In this document: piece by piece, positions 13,814 through 21,230 of the stretch
How the letters are laid out: every line of letters starts with the position of its first letter
Numbering within the stretch: the first letter of the stretch is position 1
Assembly (NCBI RefSeq): GCF_003846185.1
Contig: NZ_ML123034.1
Location: forward strand, 5,441,418-5,505,417
Length of the DNA: 64,000 nucleotides
Source: Streptomyces sp. ADI96-02
Lineage (GTDB): Bacteria > Actinomycetota > Actinomycetes > Streptomycetales > Streptomycetaceae
Reading direction: 5' to 3'
The notes under the pieces: model-generated
Databases searched by the model: none
The model's input: only the letters and a program-made list of their open reading frames with translations
What the model was told of the DNA's origin: nothing
Position numbers and translations under genes: made by a program

Positions 13814-14641
13814 ATGAGCCCGTTTCCCAGCTCCGCCCCGCGCACTGAAAAGTGGCGGCATCTCCGGCTGACCAGGGATGACGGTGTGATCACCGTCACA
13901 CTGGACCGCCCGCAGAAGCTCAACGCGCTCACCTTCGGCGCCTACGCCGACCTGCGCGACCTGATCGCCGAGCTGTCCCGTGAACGCTCCGCCCGTGCCC
14001 TCGTCCTCGCCGGGGAGGGGCGCGGATTCTGCTCCGGCGGGGACGTGGACGAGATCATCGGCGCCACCCTCACGATGGACACCGCCCAGATCCTGGACTT
14101 CAACCGGATGACCGGACAGGTCGTACGGGCCCTGCGGGAGTGCCCCTTCCCGGTGGTCGCGGCCGTCCACGGCGTCGCCGCCGGGGCCGGGGCCGTCATC
14201 GCCCTCGCCGCCGACTTCCGGATCGCCGACCCGTCCGCGCGCTTCGCCTTCCTCTTCACCCGGGTCGGCCTCTCCGGCGGCGACATGGGCGCCGCCTACC
14301 TGCTGCCCCGCGTCGTCGGCCTCGGCCACGCCACCCGGCTGCTGATGCTCGGCGAAGCGGTCCGCGCCCCCGAGGCGGAGCGAATCGGGCTGATCAGCGA
14401 GCTGACCGAGGAGGGACGGGCCGGCGCCCGCGCCGCCGAGCTGGCCCGCCGCCTCGCCGACGGCCCCGCGCTCGCCCTCGCCCAGACCAAGGCGCTGCTC
14501 ACCGCCGAACTGGACATGCCGCTCGCCGCCGCCGTCGAGATGGACGCCGCCACCCAGGCGCTCCTCATGCACGGCGAGGACTACGCCGAGTTCCACGCCG
14601 CCTTCACCGAGAAGCGGTCCCCGAAGTGGCGGGGGAGGTAG
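13814..14641 (+). CDS. Enoyl-CoA hydratase/isomerase family protein
   Basis: A 275-residue crotonase-fold enzyme. Recognisable blocks are VTLDRPQKLNALTFGAY, VLAGEGRGFCSGGDVDEI (oxyanion-hole loop) and VAAVHGVAAGAGAVIALAAD with FLFTRVGLSGGDMGAAYLL, where a Gly sits at the usual position of one catalytic Glu. It is the first gene of the left operon and ends 5 bases before the flavoprotein gene. In CoA-dependent 2-aminobenzoate degradation such an enzyme would act on the dearomatised CoA thioester. The true reaction may be hydration or ring cleavage; sequence alone does not decide. Confidence 0.85.
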   Translation: MSPFPSSAPRTEKWRHLRLTRDDGVITVTLDRPQKLNALTFGAYADLRDLIAELSRERSARALVLAGEGRGFCSGGDVDEIIGATLTMDTAQILDFNRMTGQVVRALRECPFPVVAAVHGVAAGAGAVIALAADFRIADPSARFAFLFTRVGLSGGDMGAAYLLPRVVGLGHATRLLMLGEAVRAPEAERIGLISELTEEGRAGARAAELARRLADGPALALAQTKALLTAELDMPLAAAVEMDAATQALLMHGEDYAEFHAAFTEKRSPKWRGR

Positions 14642-14646
14642 CCGCC

Positions 14647-16929
14647 GTGCCGGCACCGGTACGGCGGATCGCGGTCATCGGCGGCGGCCCCGGCGGACTC
14701 TACGCGGCGGCCCTGCTCAAACGCCTCGGTCCGGACCGCGAGATCACCGTCTTCGAGCGCAACGCCCCCAAGGACACCTTCGGCTTCGGCGTCGTCCTCT
14801 CCGACGAGACCCTAGGCGGCATCGAGCACGCCGACCCGGCCGTCCACCGCGCGCTCCGCGAGGAGTTCGTCCGCTGGGACACCATCGACATCGTCCACCG
14901 GGGCCGCGTCCACACCTCCGGCGGCCACGGCTTCGCCGCGCTCGGCCGCCGCCGCCTCCTGGAGATCCTGCACGCGCGCTGCACCTCCCTCGGCGTGCGC
15001 CTGCGCTTTCGCACCACCGCGCCGCCCGCCGCCGAGCTCGCCGCCCGCCACGACCTGGTCATCGCCGCCGACGGGGTCCACAGCACCACCCGCGCCACGC
15101 ACGCCGACGTCTTCGGCCCGACCGTCACCGAGCACCGCAACCGCTACATCTGGCTCGCCGCCGACTTCGCCCTGGACGCCTTCCGCTTCGAGATCGCCGA
15201 GACCCCGCACGGCGTGATGCAACTGCACGGCTACCCCTACGCCGCCGACGCCTCCACCGTCATCGTCGAGATGCGCGAGGAGGTGTGGCGCGCCGCCGGG
15301 CTCGACACGGCCACCGCCGACGCGTCCACCGCACGCTGCGCCGCCCTCTTCGAACAGGCGCTGGGCGGCCGCCCCCTGCGCGCCGACAAGTCCTCCTGGC
15401 TCGCCTTCCGCACGGTCGCCAACGCCCGCTGGTCGAACGGGAGAACGGTGCTCCTCGGGGACGCCGCGCACACCGCGCACTTCTCGATCGGCTCCGGCAC
15501 CAAGCTCGCCGTGGAGGACGCGCTCGCGCTCGCCGCCTGCGTCGAGGAGCAGCCGGACCTGCCCGCCGCGCTGGCCGCGTACGAGAGCGAGCGCCGCCCG
15601 GTCGTCGCCTCCACCCAGCGCGCCGCCGCCGCCAGCCTGCGCTGGTTCGAGGAACTGGCCGGATACGTCGACCAGCCGCCCCGGCGCTTCGCGTTCAACC
15701 TGCTCACCCGCAGCCGCCGGGTCACCCACGACAACCTGCGGCTGCGCGACGCCTCGTTCACCGCGTCCGTCGAGGAGGAGTTCGGCTGCGACGCGGACAC
15801 CCCTCCCATGTTCACCCCGCTGCGGCTGCGCGGCCTGGAGCTGCGCAACCGCGTCGTCGTCTCGCCGATGGACATGTACTCCGCGACCGACGGACTCCCC
15901 GGCGACTTCCACCTCGTCCACCTCGGCGCCCGCGCGCTCGGCGGCGCCGGACTCACCATGACCGAGATGGTCTGCGTCAGCCCCGAGGGCCGCATCACCC
16001 CCGGCTGCACCGGCCTCTACACCGACGAACAGGCCGCCGCCTGGGCCCGGATCACCGACTTCGTCCACACCTCGGCCCCCGGCGCGGCGATCGGCGTGCA
16101 GCTCGGCCACTCCGGCCGCAAGGGATCGACCAAGCTGATGTGGGAGGGCATCGACCAGCCGCTGGAGAGCGGCAACTGGCCGCTGATCGCCGCCTCCCCC
16201 CTCCCGTACGAGCCCGGCGTCAGCCAGCGGCCCCAGGCACTGGACCGGGCCGGACTCGACGCCGTCCGGGCGCAGTTCACCGCCGCCGCCGAACGCGCCG
16301 CCCGCGCCGGGTTCGACCTGCTGGAACTCCACTGCGCCCATGGCTACCTGCTCTCCGGCTTCCTCTCCCCGCTCACCAACCACCGCACCGACGCCTACGG
16401 CGGCCCACTGGAGAACCGGCTCCGCTTCCCGCTCGACGTCTTCGACGCCGTCCGCGAGGTCTGGCCCGACGACCGCCCCATGACCGTGCGCGTCTCCGCC
16501 ACCGACTGGGCCGAGGGCGGCACCGGCGACGAGGACGCCCTCGGGATCGCCCGCGCCTTCGCGGCCCACGGCGCCGACGCCATCGACGTCTCCACCGGCC
16601 AGGTCGTCCCCGACGAGCGCCCCGCGTTCGGCCGCTCGTACCAGACGCCGTACGCCGACCGCATCCGCAACACCGTCGGCGTCCCCGTCATCGCGGTCGG
16701 CGCGATCTCCTCCTGGGACGACGTCAACTCCCTGCTTCTCGCGGGCCGCGCCGACCTGTGCGCCCTGGCCCGCCCGCACCTGTACGACCCGCAGTGGACG
16801 CTGCACGCGGCGGCCGAGCAGGGCTACACCGGGCCGGGCGCGCCCTGGCCCCTCCCGTACCGCGCGGGCAGCCGCCCGCCGCCCACCGGCCGCACCGACG
16901 CGCCCAGGCCCCGGCTCACCCTCGGCTGA
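14647..16929 (+). CDS. 2-aminobenzoyl-CoA (anthraniloyl-CoA) monooxygenase/reductase
   Basis: A 760-residue two-domain flavoprotein. Residues about 1-380 are an FAD aromatic hydroxylase (GGGPGGLYAAALL dinucleotide fold; GDAAHTAHFSIGSG FAD ribityl motif). Residues about 390-745 are an Old Yellow Enzyme-type FMN TIM barrel (MFTPLRLRGLELRNRVVVSP; FDLLELHCAHGYLLSGFLSP; VPVIAVGAISS). This fusion is that of 2-aminobenzoyl-CoA monooxygenase/reductase, which monooxygenates and then reduces the ring; databases also call it bifunctional salicylyl-CoA 5-hydroxylase/oxidoreductase. The GTG at 14647 follows GGGGGAGG within the end of the previous gene. The substrate could be salicylyl-CoA, but RidA and ligase neighbours favour aminobenzoate. 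Confidence 0.88.
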   Translation: MPAPVRRIAVIGGGPGGLYAAALLKRLGPDREITVFERNAPKDTFGFGVVLSDETLGGIEHADPAVHRALREEFVRWDTIDIVHRGRVHTSGGHGFAALGRRRLLEILHARCTSLGVRLRFRTTAPPAAELAARHDLVIAADGVHSTTRATHADVFGPTVTEHRNRYIWLAADFALDAFRFEIAETPHGVMQLHGYPYAADASTVIVEMREEVWRAAGLDTATADASTARCAALFEQALGGRPLRADKSSWLAFRTVANARWSNGRTVLLGDAAHTAHFSIGSGTKLAVEDALALAACVEEQPDLPAALAAYESERRPVVASTQRAAAASLRWFEELAGYVDQPPRRFAFNLLTRSRRVTHDNLRLRDASFTASVEEEFGCDADTPPMFTPLRLRGLELRNRVVVSPMDMYSATDGLPGDFHLVHLGARALGGAGLTMTEMVCVSPEGRITPGCTGLYTDEQAAAWARITDFVHTSAPGAAIGVQLGHSGRKGSTKLMWEGIDQPLESGNWPLIAASPLPYEPGVSQRPQALDRAGLDAVRAQFTAAAERAARAGFDLLELHCAHGYLLSGFLSPLTNHRTDAYGGPLENRLRFPLDVFDAVREVWPDDRPMTVRVSATDWAEGGTGDEDALGIARAFAAHGADAIDVSTGQVVPDERPAFGRSYQTPYADRIRNTVGVPVIAVGAISSWDDVNSLLLAGRADLCALARPHLYDPQWTLHAAAEQGYTGPGAPWPLPYRAGSRPPPTGRTDAPRPRLTLG

Positions 16930-16983
16930 GGCCGCCGCCCGACGGCGTCACGGGGGGCGCGGGCGGGCCGGCCCCGGTTCCGG

Positions 16984-17805
16984 TCAGGGCCGTACGAACC
17001 GCTCCCCGGCGTCCCGCAGCCGTTCGTGGAGCTGCCTGAACACCTGCGCGGCCCGCCCGCCGGGCCAGTCGCCCGGCAGCAGCTCCGGAGGCAGCCCCGG
17101 ATCGGCGTACGGCAGATGCCGCCAGGAGTCCAGCGCCAGCAGGTAGTCCCGGTAGGCGTCCTGCGGGCGGTCCGCGCCCTCGGCGCGCCCCGGCGACTCC
17201 CAGTCCCGCAGCACCGGTTCGTGCAGTTCCAGGAAGTCCCGGTGGAGGCGGGCCACCTGCTCCAGGTCCCACCAGCGGGCCACCGACCGCCGGGTCGCGG
17301 CGAAGCCCAGGTGCTCGCCGCGGAACAGATCGACGTAGGCGGCCAGTTCCAGCCGTTCCAGGGTGTGCCGGGTCTCCTCGTACAGCCCGGCGGGCGCGAT
17401 CCACACGCCGGGCGCGGCCGTGCCGAAGCCCAGCCGGGCCAGCCGGGAGCGCAGCAGGTGCCGCTTGCTGCGCTCCTCCTCGGGGACGGAGAACACCGCC
17501 AGCACCCAGCCGTCGGCGAGCCGGGGCGCCGGACGCCGGTAGATCCGCCGGTCCCCGTCGTCCAGCAACTGGCGGGCGTCCGGCGACAGGGCGTAGGCCG
17601 CCGACCCGTCCGCCGCGCGGGTGGCGACGAGCAGCCCGCGCCGCTTGAGCCGCGAGACGCAGGAGCGTACGGACGGGGCGTCGACGCCCACGGCGTGCAG
17701 CAGCCGGATCAGCTCCGAGACCGGGAACGGAGCGTCGTCCGCCGGGCGTCCGTAGGCGCCGTAGAGCGTGACGATCAGGGAACGGGGGGTGCGCAGCTCG
17801 GCCAC
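16984..17805 (-). CDS. PaaX-family transcriptional regulator
   Basis: A 273-residue protein of the PaaX family. The N-terminal winged helix (LIVTLYGAYGR to SVRSCVSRLKRRGLLVATR) precedes the central PaaX domain (WVLAVFSVPEEERSKRHLLRSRL) and the C-terminal domain rich in Trp/Arg. PaaX proteins repress aromatic-acid degradation operons and are released by the aryl-CoA intermediate. It is the second gene of the ligase operon: its GTG lies 4 bases after the ligase stop. The 13-base element shared by both promoter regions of the locus is its likely operator. Confidence 0.88.
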   Translation of the reverse strand: MAELRTPRSLIVTLYGAYGRPADDAPFPVSELIRLLHAVGVDAPSVRSCVSRLKRRGLLVATRAADGSAAYALSPDARQLLDDGDRRIYRRPAPRLADGWVLAVFSVPEEERSKRHLLRSRLARLGFGTAAPGVWIAPAGLYEETRHTLERLELAAYVDLFRGEHLGFAATRRSVARWWDLEQVARLHRDFLELHEPVLRDWESPGRAEGADRPQDAYRDYLLALDSWRHLPYADPGLPPELLPGDWPGGRAAQVFRQLHERLRDAGERFVRP

Positions 17806-17809
17806 GTGA

Positions 17810-19468
17810 TCACTCTAAGGGCTGGTCCCGCAGCAGGAACCGCTGGAGCTTGCCCGTCGCGGTACGCGGCAGCGACGGGCGGAACACGAACAGGCGCGGG
17901 CACTTGTGCGGCGCGAGGACCGCCTTCATATGGGCGCGCAGCGAATCCGCCGTCTGCCGCGAGCCCTCCCGCAGCACCACGTGCGCCACCACGATCTCGC
18001 CGCGCCGTTCGTCCGCCCGGCCCACCACGGCGGCCTCCGCCACCTCCGGATGGCGCAGCAGCGCCTCCTCCACCTCGGGTCCGGCGATGTTGTAGCCGGA
18101 GGAGACGATCATGTCGTCGGCGCGGGCCACGTAGCGGAAGTAGCCGTCCGGGTCGCGGACGAAGGTGTCGCCCGTCAGATTCCAGCCGTGGCGTACGTAC
18201 TGGGCCTGCCGGGGGTCGGCGAGGTAGCGGCAGCCGACCGGACCGCGCACGGCGAGCAGCCCCGGCTCGCCGTCGGGCACCCGCGCGCCCCGCTCGTCGA
18301 CGATCCGGGCCTGCCAGCCGGGCACGGGTACGCCGGTGGCGCCGGGCCGCACCGCGTCGTCGGCGGCGGAGATGAAGATGTGCAGCAGCTCGGTGGCCCC
18401 GATGCCGTTGATGATGCGCAGGCCCGTGCGCTCGTACCAGGCGTGCCAGGTCGCGGCGGGCAGGTTCTCGCCGGCCGACACGCAGCGGCGCAGCGCGGAC
18501 AGGTCGTGGCCGTCCAACTGGTCGAGCAGCGCGCGGTAGGCGGTCGGCGCGGTGAACAGGACCGAGACGCGGTGGCGGGCGAGGGCGGGCAGGAGCTGCC
18601 GGGGCCCGGCCTGTTCCAGCAGCAGGGTCGAGGCGCCGGCCCGCAGCGGGAAGACCAGCAGGCCGCCGAGGCCGAACGTGAAGCCCAGCGGCGGGCTTCC
18701 GGCGAACACGTCCTCGGCGACGGGCCGCAGCACATGGCGCGAGAACGTGTCGGCGACGGCGAGCAGATCCCGGTGCACGTGCATGCAGCCCTTGGGCAGT
18801 CCGGTGGTGCCGGAGGTGAACGCGATCAGGGCGACGTCGTCGGCCGCCGTGTCCACCGCCCGGTAGGGGCCGGGCCTGCCGGCCGCCAGCCGGGTCAGGT
18901 CCGCGGGGCCGTCACCGCCGTACAGGGTGACCCGCAGGCCGTCGGCGTCCGCCCGCAGCAGGTCGTCGGCCGAACGGGCGTCGCACAGCGCGTGGCTCAC
19001 CCGGGCCAGCGAGCAGATGGTGGCCAGTTCGGCCGGGCGCGCCGACGGCAGGACGGTCACGGCGACCGCGCCCGCCTTCATCACGGCCAGCCAGCAGGCG
19101 GCCAGATAGGGCGTGGTGGGCCCGCGCAGCAGCACCCGGTTGCCCGGGACCACGGACAGGTCGGCGGTCAGGACGTGGGCGATCCGGTCCACCCGCTCCA
19201 GCAGGTCGCCGTAGCTCCAGACGGAGCCGTCGCCGCCGCGCAGCGCCGGACGGTCCGCGCCGCGCTCCCGGACGGTGCGGTCCAGCAGCTCGTGGCCGCA
19301 GTTCAGCCGGTCCGGGTAGGACGGCAGCGGATCGTCCAGGAGCAGGACGGGCCACTGGTCGGGCGGCGGGAGGTGGTCGCGCGTGAACGTGTCGGTGTGC
19401 GCGCTGCCGACGCGCCGCGACGGGCCGGCAGCGGCTGCGGGCGTGTTCGGCGAGGAATTCGGCTCCAT
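17810..19468 (-). CDS. Aryl-CoA ligase, probable 2-aminobenzoate-CoA ligase
   Basis: A 552-residue adenylate-forming enzyme. AMP-binding signature FTSGTTGLPKGCMHVHRD, then GIGATELLHIF, NLTGDTFVRDPDGYFRYVARADD and the C-terminal lysine motif TATGKLQRFLLRD are all present. It would activate an aromatic acid (2-aminobenzoate or benzoate) with ATP and CoA at the head of the pathway encoded around it. It resembles benzoate/aminobenzoate-CoA ligases rather than long-chain acyl ligases. The ATG start at 19468 is close to the divergent promoter shared with the acyl-CoA dehydrogenase gene. paaX follows in the same operon. Confidence 0.85.
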   Translation of the reverse strand: MEPNSSPNTPAAAAGPSRRVGSAHTDTFTRDHLPPPDQWPVLLLDDPLPSYPDRLNCGHELLDRTVRERGADRPALRGGDGSVWSYGDLLERVDRIAHVLTADLSVVPGNRVLLRGPTTPYLAACWLAVMKAGAVAVTVLPSARPAELATICSLARVSHALCDARSADDLLRADADGLRVTLYGGDGPADLTRLAAGRPGPYRAVDTAADDVALIAFTSGTTGLPKGCMHVHRDLLAVADTFSRHVLRPVAEDVFAGSPPLGFTFGLGGLLVFPLRAGASTLLLEQAGPRQLLPALARHRVSVLFTAPTAYRALLDQLDGHDLSALRRCVSAGENLPAATWHAWYERTGLRIINGIGATELLHIFISAADDAVRPGATGVPVPGWQARIVDERGARVPDGEPGLLAVRGPVGCRYLADPRQAQYVRHGWNLTGDTFVRDPDGYFRYVARADDMIVSSGYNIAGPEVEEALLRHPEVAEAAVVGRADERRGEIVVAHVVLREGSRQTADSLRAHMKAVLAPHKCPRLFVFRPSLPRTATGKLQRFLLRDQPLE

Positions 19469-19509
19469 GAAGGATCGCCCCCTTGTCGCTTCCGGAGCGT
19501 ATCGTTTGA

Positions 19510-19522
19510 GTGACGGTAGTCA
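19510..19522. promoter_or_regulatory. Candidate PaaX operator in the divergent ligase/acyl-CoA dehydrogenase promoter
   Basis: GTGACGGTAGTCA repeats the element at 13721-13733. On the plus strand it precedes GATAAG by 16 bases (from GTGACG), toward acyl-CoA dehydrogenase. On the minus strand TTGACT starts at the same site with TACGCT 16 bases further, toward the ligase. One element could thus control both divergent promoters. Confidence 0.55.
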
Positions 19523-19576
19523 ACGGTCCGCGATAAGCCATCACATCCGCCGAGACGCGACAAGAGAGGCGCCGCC

Positions 19577-20710
19577 ATGACGGCATTCTCCCTCGAACCG
19601 GAACAAACCGCCTGGTGCGAGGAGCTGCGTGTCCTCGCCGAGCGGCGCCTGCGCCCGCTGGCGGAGAAGGGAGAGCCCGGACACGTCAACCGCCCGCTGC
19701 TGGCCGCCCTCGGCGAGCTGGGCCTGCTCGGCAGGATGCTCGGCTCCGGAGCGCTGGACCTGTGCCTGCTGCGGGAGTCGCTGGCCCGGGTCTGCACCGA
19801 GGCCGAGACCGCGCTGGCCCTCCAGGGGCTCGGCACCAGCCCGCTCCTCCGGGCGGGCACCCCGGCCCACCGCGAGCGCTGGCTGCCCGAGGTCCGCGCC
19901 GGCCGGGCGGTCGCCGCCTTCGCGCTGAGCGAGCCGGGCGCGGGCTCCGACGCCGCCGCCCTGACCCTGGCCGCCGAGCCCACCGCCGGCGGCTGGCGGC
20001 TGACCGGCGAGAAGTGCTGGATCTCCAACGCCCCCGAGGCCGACTTCGCCACCGTCTTCGCCCGCACCACCCAGGGCGCGGGCGCCCGCGGCATCACCGC
20101 GTTCCTGGTGCCCGGCGACCGCCCCGGACTCACCGGAACGGCGCTCGACATGCTCTCCCCGCACCCCATCGGCACCCTGGAGTTCGACGGCGTACCGGTC
20201 ACCGCCGACGACGTCCTCGGCACACCCGACCAGGGCTTCCGGGTCGCGATGGACACCCTCAACCTCTTCCGCCCGAGCGTCGGCGCGTTCGCGATCGGCA
20301 TGGCCCGCGCCGCCCTCGACGCGACCCTGGAACACACCGCCCGGCGCACCGCGTTCGGCGGCCCGCTGCGCGACCTCCAGTCCGTCGCGCACCAGGTCGC
20401 CGAGATGGCCACCCGCACCGAGGCCGCCCGCCTCCTGGTCTACGCGGCGGCTGCCGCCCACGACGCCGGAGAGGCGGGCGTGCCGCGCCGCGCCGCCATG
20501 GCCAAGCTGTACGCCACCGAGACCGCCCAGTACGTCGTCGACACCGCCGTCCAACTCCACGGCGCCCGCGCCCTGCGCCGCGGACACCTGCTCGAACACC
20601 TCTACCGCGAGGTCCGCGCGCCCCGGATCTACGAGGGAGCCAGCGAGGTGCAGCGCACCGTCATCGCCAAGGACCTGTACGCCACCGCCATCCAGGAGCA
20701 TCAGGCATGA
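19577..20710 (+). CDS. Acyl-CoA dehydrogenase
   Basis: A 377-residue flavoenzyme of the acyl-CoA dehydrogenase family. Signatures are AFALSEPGAGSDAAALTL, GEKCWISNAPEADF, RTAFGGPLRDLQSVAHQVAEM, and the C-terminal HGARALRRGHLLEHLYREVRAP split over two stretches, ending IYEGASEVQRTVIAKDL. The usual catalytic Glu region near the C-terminus (IYEGASEV) is intact. It probably oxidises the ring-derived CoA ester in aminobenzoate degradation. The gene starts the right-hand operon and overlaps the RidA gene by ATGA. Confidence 0.88.
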   Translation: MTAFSLEPEQTAWCEELRVLAERRLRPLAEKGEPGHVNRPLLAALGELGLLGRMLGSGALDLCLLRESLARVCTEAETALALQGLGTSPLLRAGTPAHRERWLPEVRAGRAVAAFALSEPGAGSDAAALTLAAEPTAGGWRLTGEKCWISNAPEADFATVFARTTQGAGARGITAFLVPGDRPGLTGTALDMLSPHPIGTLEFDGVPVTADDVLGTPDQGFRVAMDTLNLFRPSVGAFAIGMARAALDATLEHTARRTAFGGPLRDLQSVAHQVAEMATRTEAARLLVYAAAAAHDAGEAGVPRRAAMAKLYATETAQYVVDTAVQLHGARALRRGHLLEHLYREVRAPRIYEGASEVQRTVIAKDLYATAIQEHQA

Positions 20711-21108
20711 GCCCGTCCCACCGGATCAACCCGGCCGAGCTGTCCCCGCCCACCGGCTTCTCGCACGCCGTCGTCGCCACCGGCGGGCACCTGGTCTTCC
20801 TGGCCGGGCAGACCGCGCTCGACCCGGAGGGCGAGATCACCGGCACGACCCTGCCGGAGCAGTTCGCCACCGCGCTCACCAATCTGCTCACCGCCCTGCG
20901 CGCGGCCAACGGCGCCGCCGCCGACCTCGTCCGGGTCACCGTGTACACCACCGACGTGGCCGAATACCGCGCGCACGCCGCCGAACTCGGCGCGATCTGG
21001 CGCAGGCTCGCCGGACGCGAGTATCCGGCGATGGCGGTCATCGGCGTGGCCCGGCTCTGGGACGAGCAGGCCATGGTCGAGGTCGACGGGGTGGCCGTCC
21101 TGCCGTGA
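20707..21108 (+). CDS. RidA-family enamine/imine deaminase
   Basis: A 133-residue YjgF/YER057c/UK114 protein. GGHLVFLAGQTALDPEGEI at the N-terminal strand and DLVRVTVYTTD, then YPAMAVIGVARLWDEQAMVEV hold the family's core and its substrate-binding Arg. RidA proteins hydrolyse reactive enamines or imines to carbonyl plus ammonia. Translational coupling to the acyl-CoA dehydrogenase makes removal of the amino group from the degraded aminobenzoyl ring a natural role, and this is the main context clue for an amino-substituted substrate. Confidence 0.88.
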   Translation: MSPSHRINPAELSPPTGFSHAVVATGGHLVFLAGQTALDPEGEITGTTLPEQFATALTNLLTALRAANGAAADLVRVTVYTTDVAEYRAHAAELGAIWRRLAGREYPAMAVIGVARLWDEQAMVEVDGVAVLP

Positions 21109-21230
21109 ACCCGCCCGGCGCGCCCCGCGACCGCACCGCACCGGGCCGGGTGGTGCGCGGCGCGCCGGTCGGGTGAAGCAGCCACGGGGATATATCTGTA
21201 CTTAGTGCCCTTTTCTCCGGACGCTCCGCT

